The notes beneath the pieces are model-generated. The model worked only from the letters and a program-made list of their open reading frames with translations, had not been told where the DNA came from and made no database searches. A program made the position numbers and the translations under genes. From NCBI RefSeq assembly GCF_900111005.1, contig NZ_FOFV01000005.1, forward strand, positions 248,001 through 312,000: 64,000 nucleotides of DNA. Direction: 5' to 3'. Of this stretch, positions 63,676 through 64,000 are shown in pieces; position 1 is the first letter of the stretch, and every line of letters starts with the position of its first letter. The stretch is from Lentzea albida. Lineage in GTDB: Bacteria > Actinomycetota > Actinomycetes > Mycobacteriales > Pseudonocardiaceae.

Positions 63676-64000
63676 CCACCCACCCGATCCCGAACGACAG
63701 CACGATCGCCGCCGCCCCCACCAACGGCGCCTTCACCTCGGCGGGAAGGTCCAACGGCCGCAACCCGGTGGCGAGCGCGAGCAGGATCGGCCCCTGCACC
63801 ACGAACGCGACGTAAGCCGACCGCGCCAGCCCGTCCACGAACGGCCCCTGGCGCGTCAGCCTGCGCTGAGCCAGCCCGATGAGCCACAGACTCCCGGCCA
63901 CCACCAGGATCCCCTCGACGACGGCCAGCACCGCCGCCTGCCACCGGAAGCCGCCGAGGAACGGCTCCGCGCTCTTCGCCAGGTCCAGCACACCCATCAT
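63638..64000 (-). CDS. Partial multi-pass membrane protein (acyltransferase-3-like C-terminus)
   Basis: Only the C-terminal 120 residues lie in the window; the frame is open to the edge and the upstream part is missing. Four hydrophobic segments with AAVLAVVEGILVVAGSLWLIGL, YVAFVVQGPILLALATGL and [16 protein letters not shown] look like the end of an acyltransferase family 3 (OafA-like) or related membrane protein. A Met at the edge (64000) is probably internal. Overlaps the dxs end by 38 bp on the other strand. The assignment is tentative. Confidence 0.5.
   Translation of the reverse strand: MMGVLDLAKSAEPFLGGFRWQAAVLAVVEGILVVAGSLWLIGLAQRRLTRQGPFVDGLARSAYVAFVVQGPILLALATGLRPLDLPAEVKAPLVGAAAIVLSFGIGWVVTSRRGASARSS

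Overview
The window reads as chromosomal DNA from a high-GC Gram-positive actinomycete, most likely Pseudonocardiales (Lentzea/Saccharothrix-like). The reasons are about 70% GC, frequent GTG and TTG starts, many 4-bp gene overlaps, a XRE/DUF5753 plus DUF397 pair, Tat-exported hydrolases, a deazaflavin-dependent reductase and family 2B encapsulins. The genus is inference. No rRNA, tRNA, CRISPR array or transposase gene was seen.

Layout. 1-7 kb: Ppx/GppA phosphatase, alkaline-phosphatase-fold enzyme, acetyltransferase, exported GH88 glucuronyl hydrolase and an OmpR-type two-component pair. 7-13 kb: a degenerate histidine-kinase-fold protein, an exported cell-wall peptidase, two unknown proteins, a ferritin-like/SRPBCC fusion and NDH-2. 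13-20 kb: a FAD-Rieske oxidoreductase, an orphan PaaZ, a quinone-reductase-type dehydrogenase under a divergent TetR with three phased operators, and an HD-domain/LuxR protein. 20-25 kb: DsrE-like protein; secreted CAP, double-psi-barrel and thaumatin-like proteins (bacterial counterparts of plant PR-1, PR-4 and PR-5 folds); two overlapping LuxR-type regulators. 25-33 kb: LysR with a divergent iodotyrosine-deiodinase-like nitroreductase, AraC, a membrane protein, SDR, acyl-CoA synthetase with a divergent GAF-LuxR regulator, a DDN-like reductase, a TetR and a membrane protein. 33-41 kb: secreted S1 protease, secreted GH16-ricin B glucanase with a LacI-type operator, a membrane protein ending in a RHIM-like amyloid motif, ornithine cyclodeaminase homologue, the XRE/DUF397 pair, two overlapping small genes and an extradiol dioxygenase. 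41-54 kb: a NAGPA/metallophosphatase fusion, DEAD-box helicase followed by a 165-nt near-perfect inverted repeat, an internally duplicated unknown protein, methyltransferase, subtilase, ROK-AraC-VOC genes, and a Gfo/Idh dehydrogenase with an HbpS-like protein.

The most striking system is the single-strand operon at 55059-63675, whose largest gap is 21 bp. It encodes two family 2B encapsulin shells (HK97-type shell with a cyclic-nucleotide-binding-like insertion; EshA-like). Between them lie two terpene-cyclase proteins that correspond to the N- and C-terminal halves of geosmin synthase. After them come a polyprenyl diphosphate synthase, IspH and a shortened DXS. The first cyclase keeps its metal-binding motifs. 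The second has lost them and looks like a pseudoenzyme. The set makes sense as a terpenoid nanocompartment with its own precursor supply: DXS and IspH feed C5 units, the prenyl synthase elongates, the cyclase cyclises, and the shells enclose some of these proteins. Encapsulation of these particular cyclases is inference.

The last 360 bp hold the C-terminal part of a membrane protein that runs off the window.
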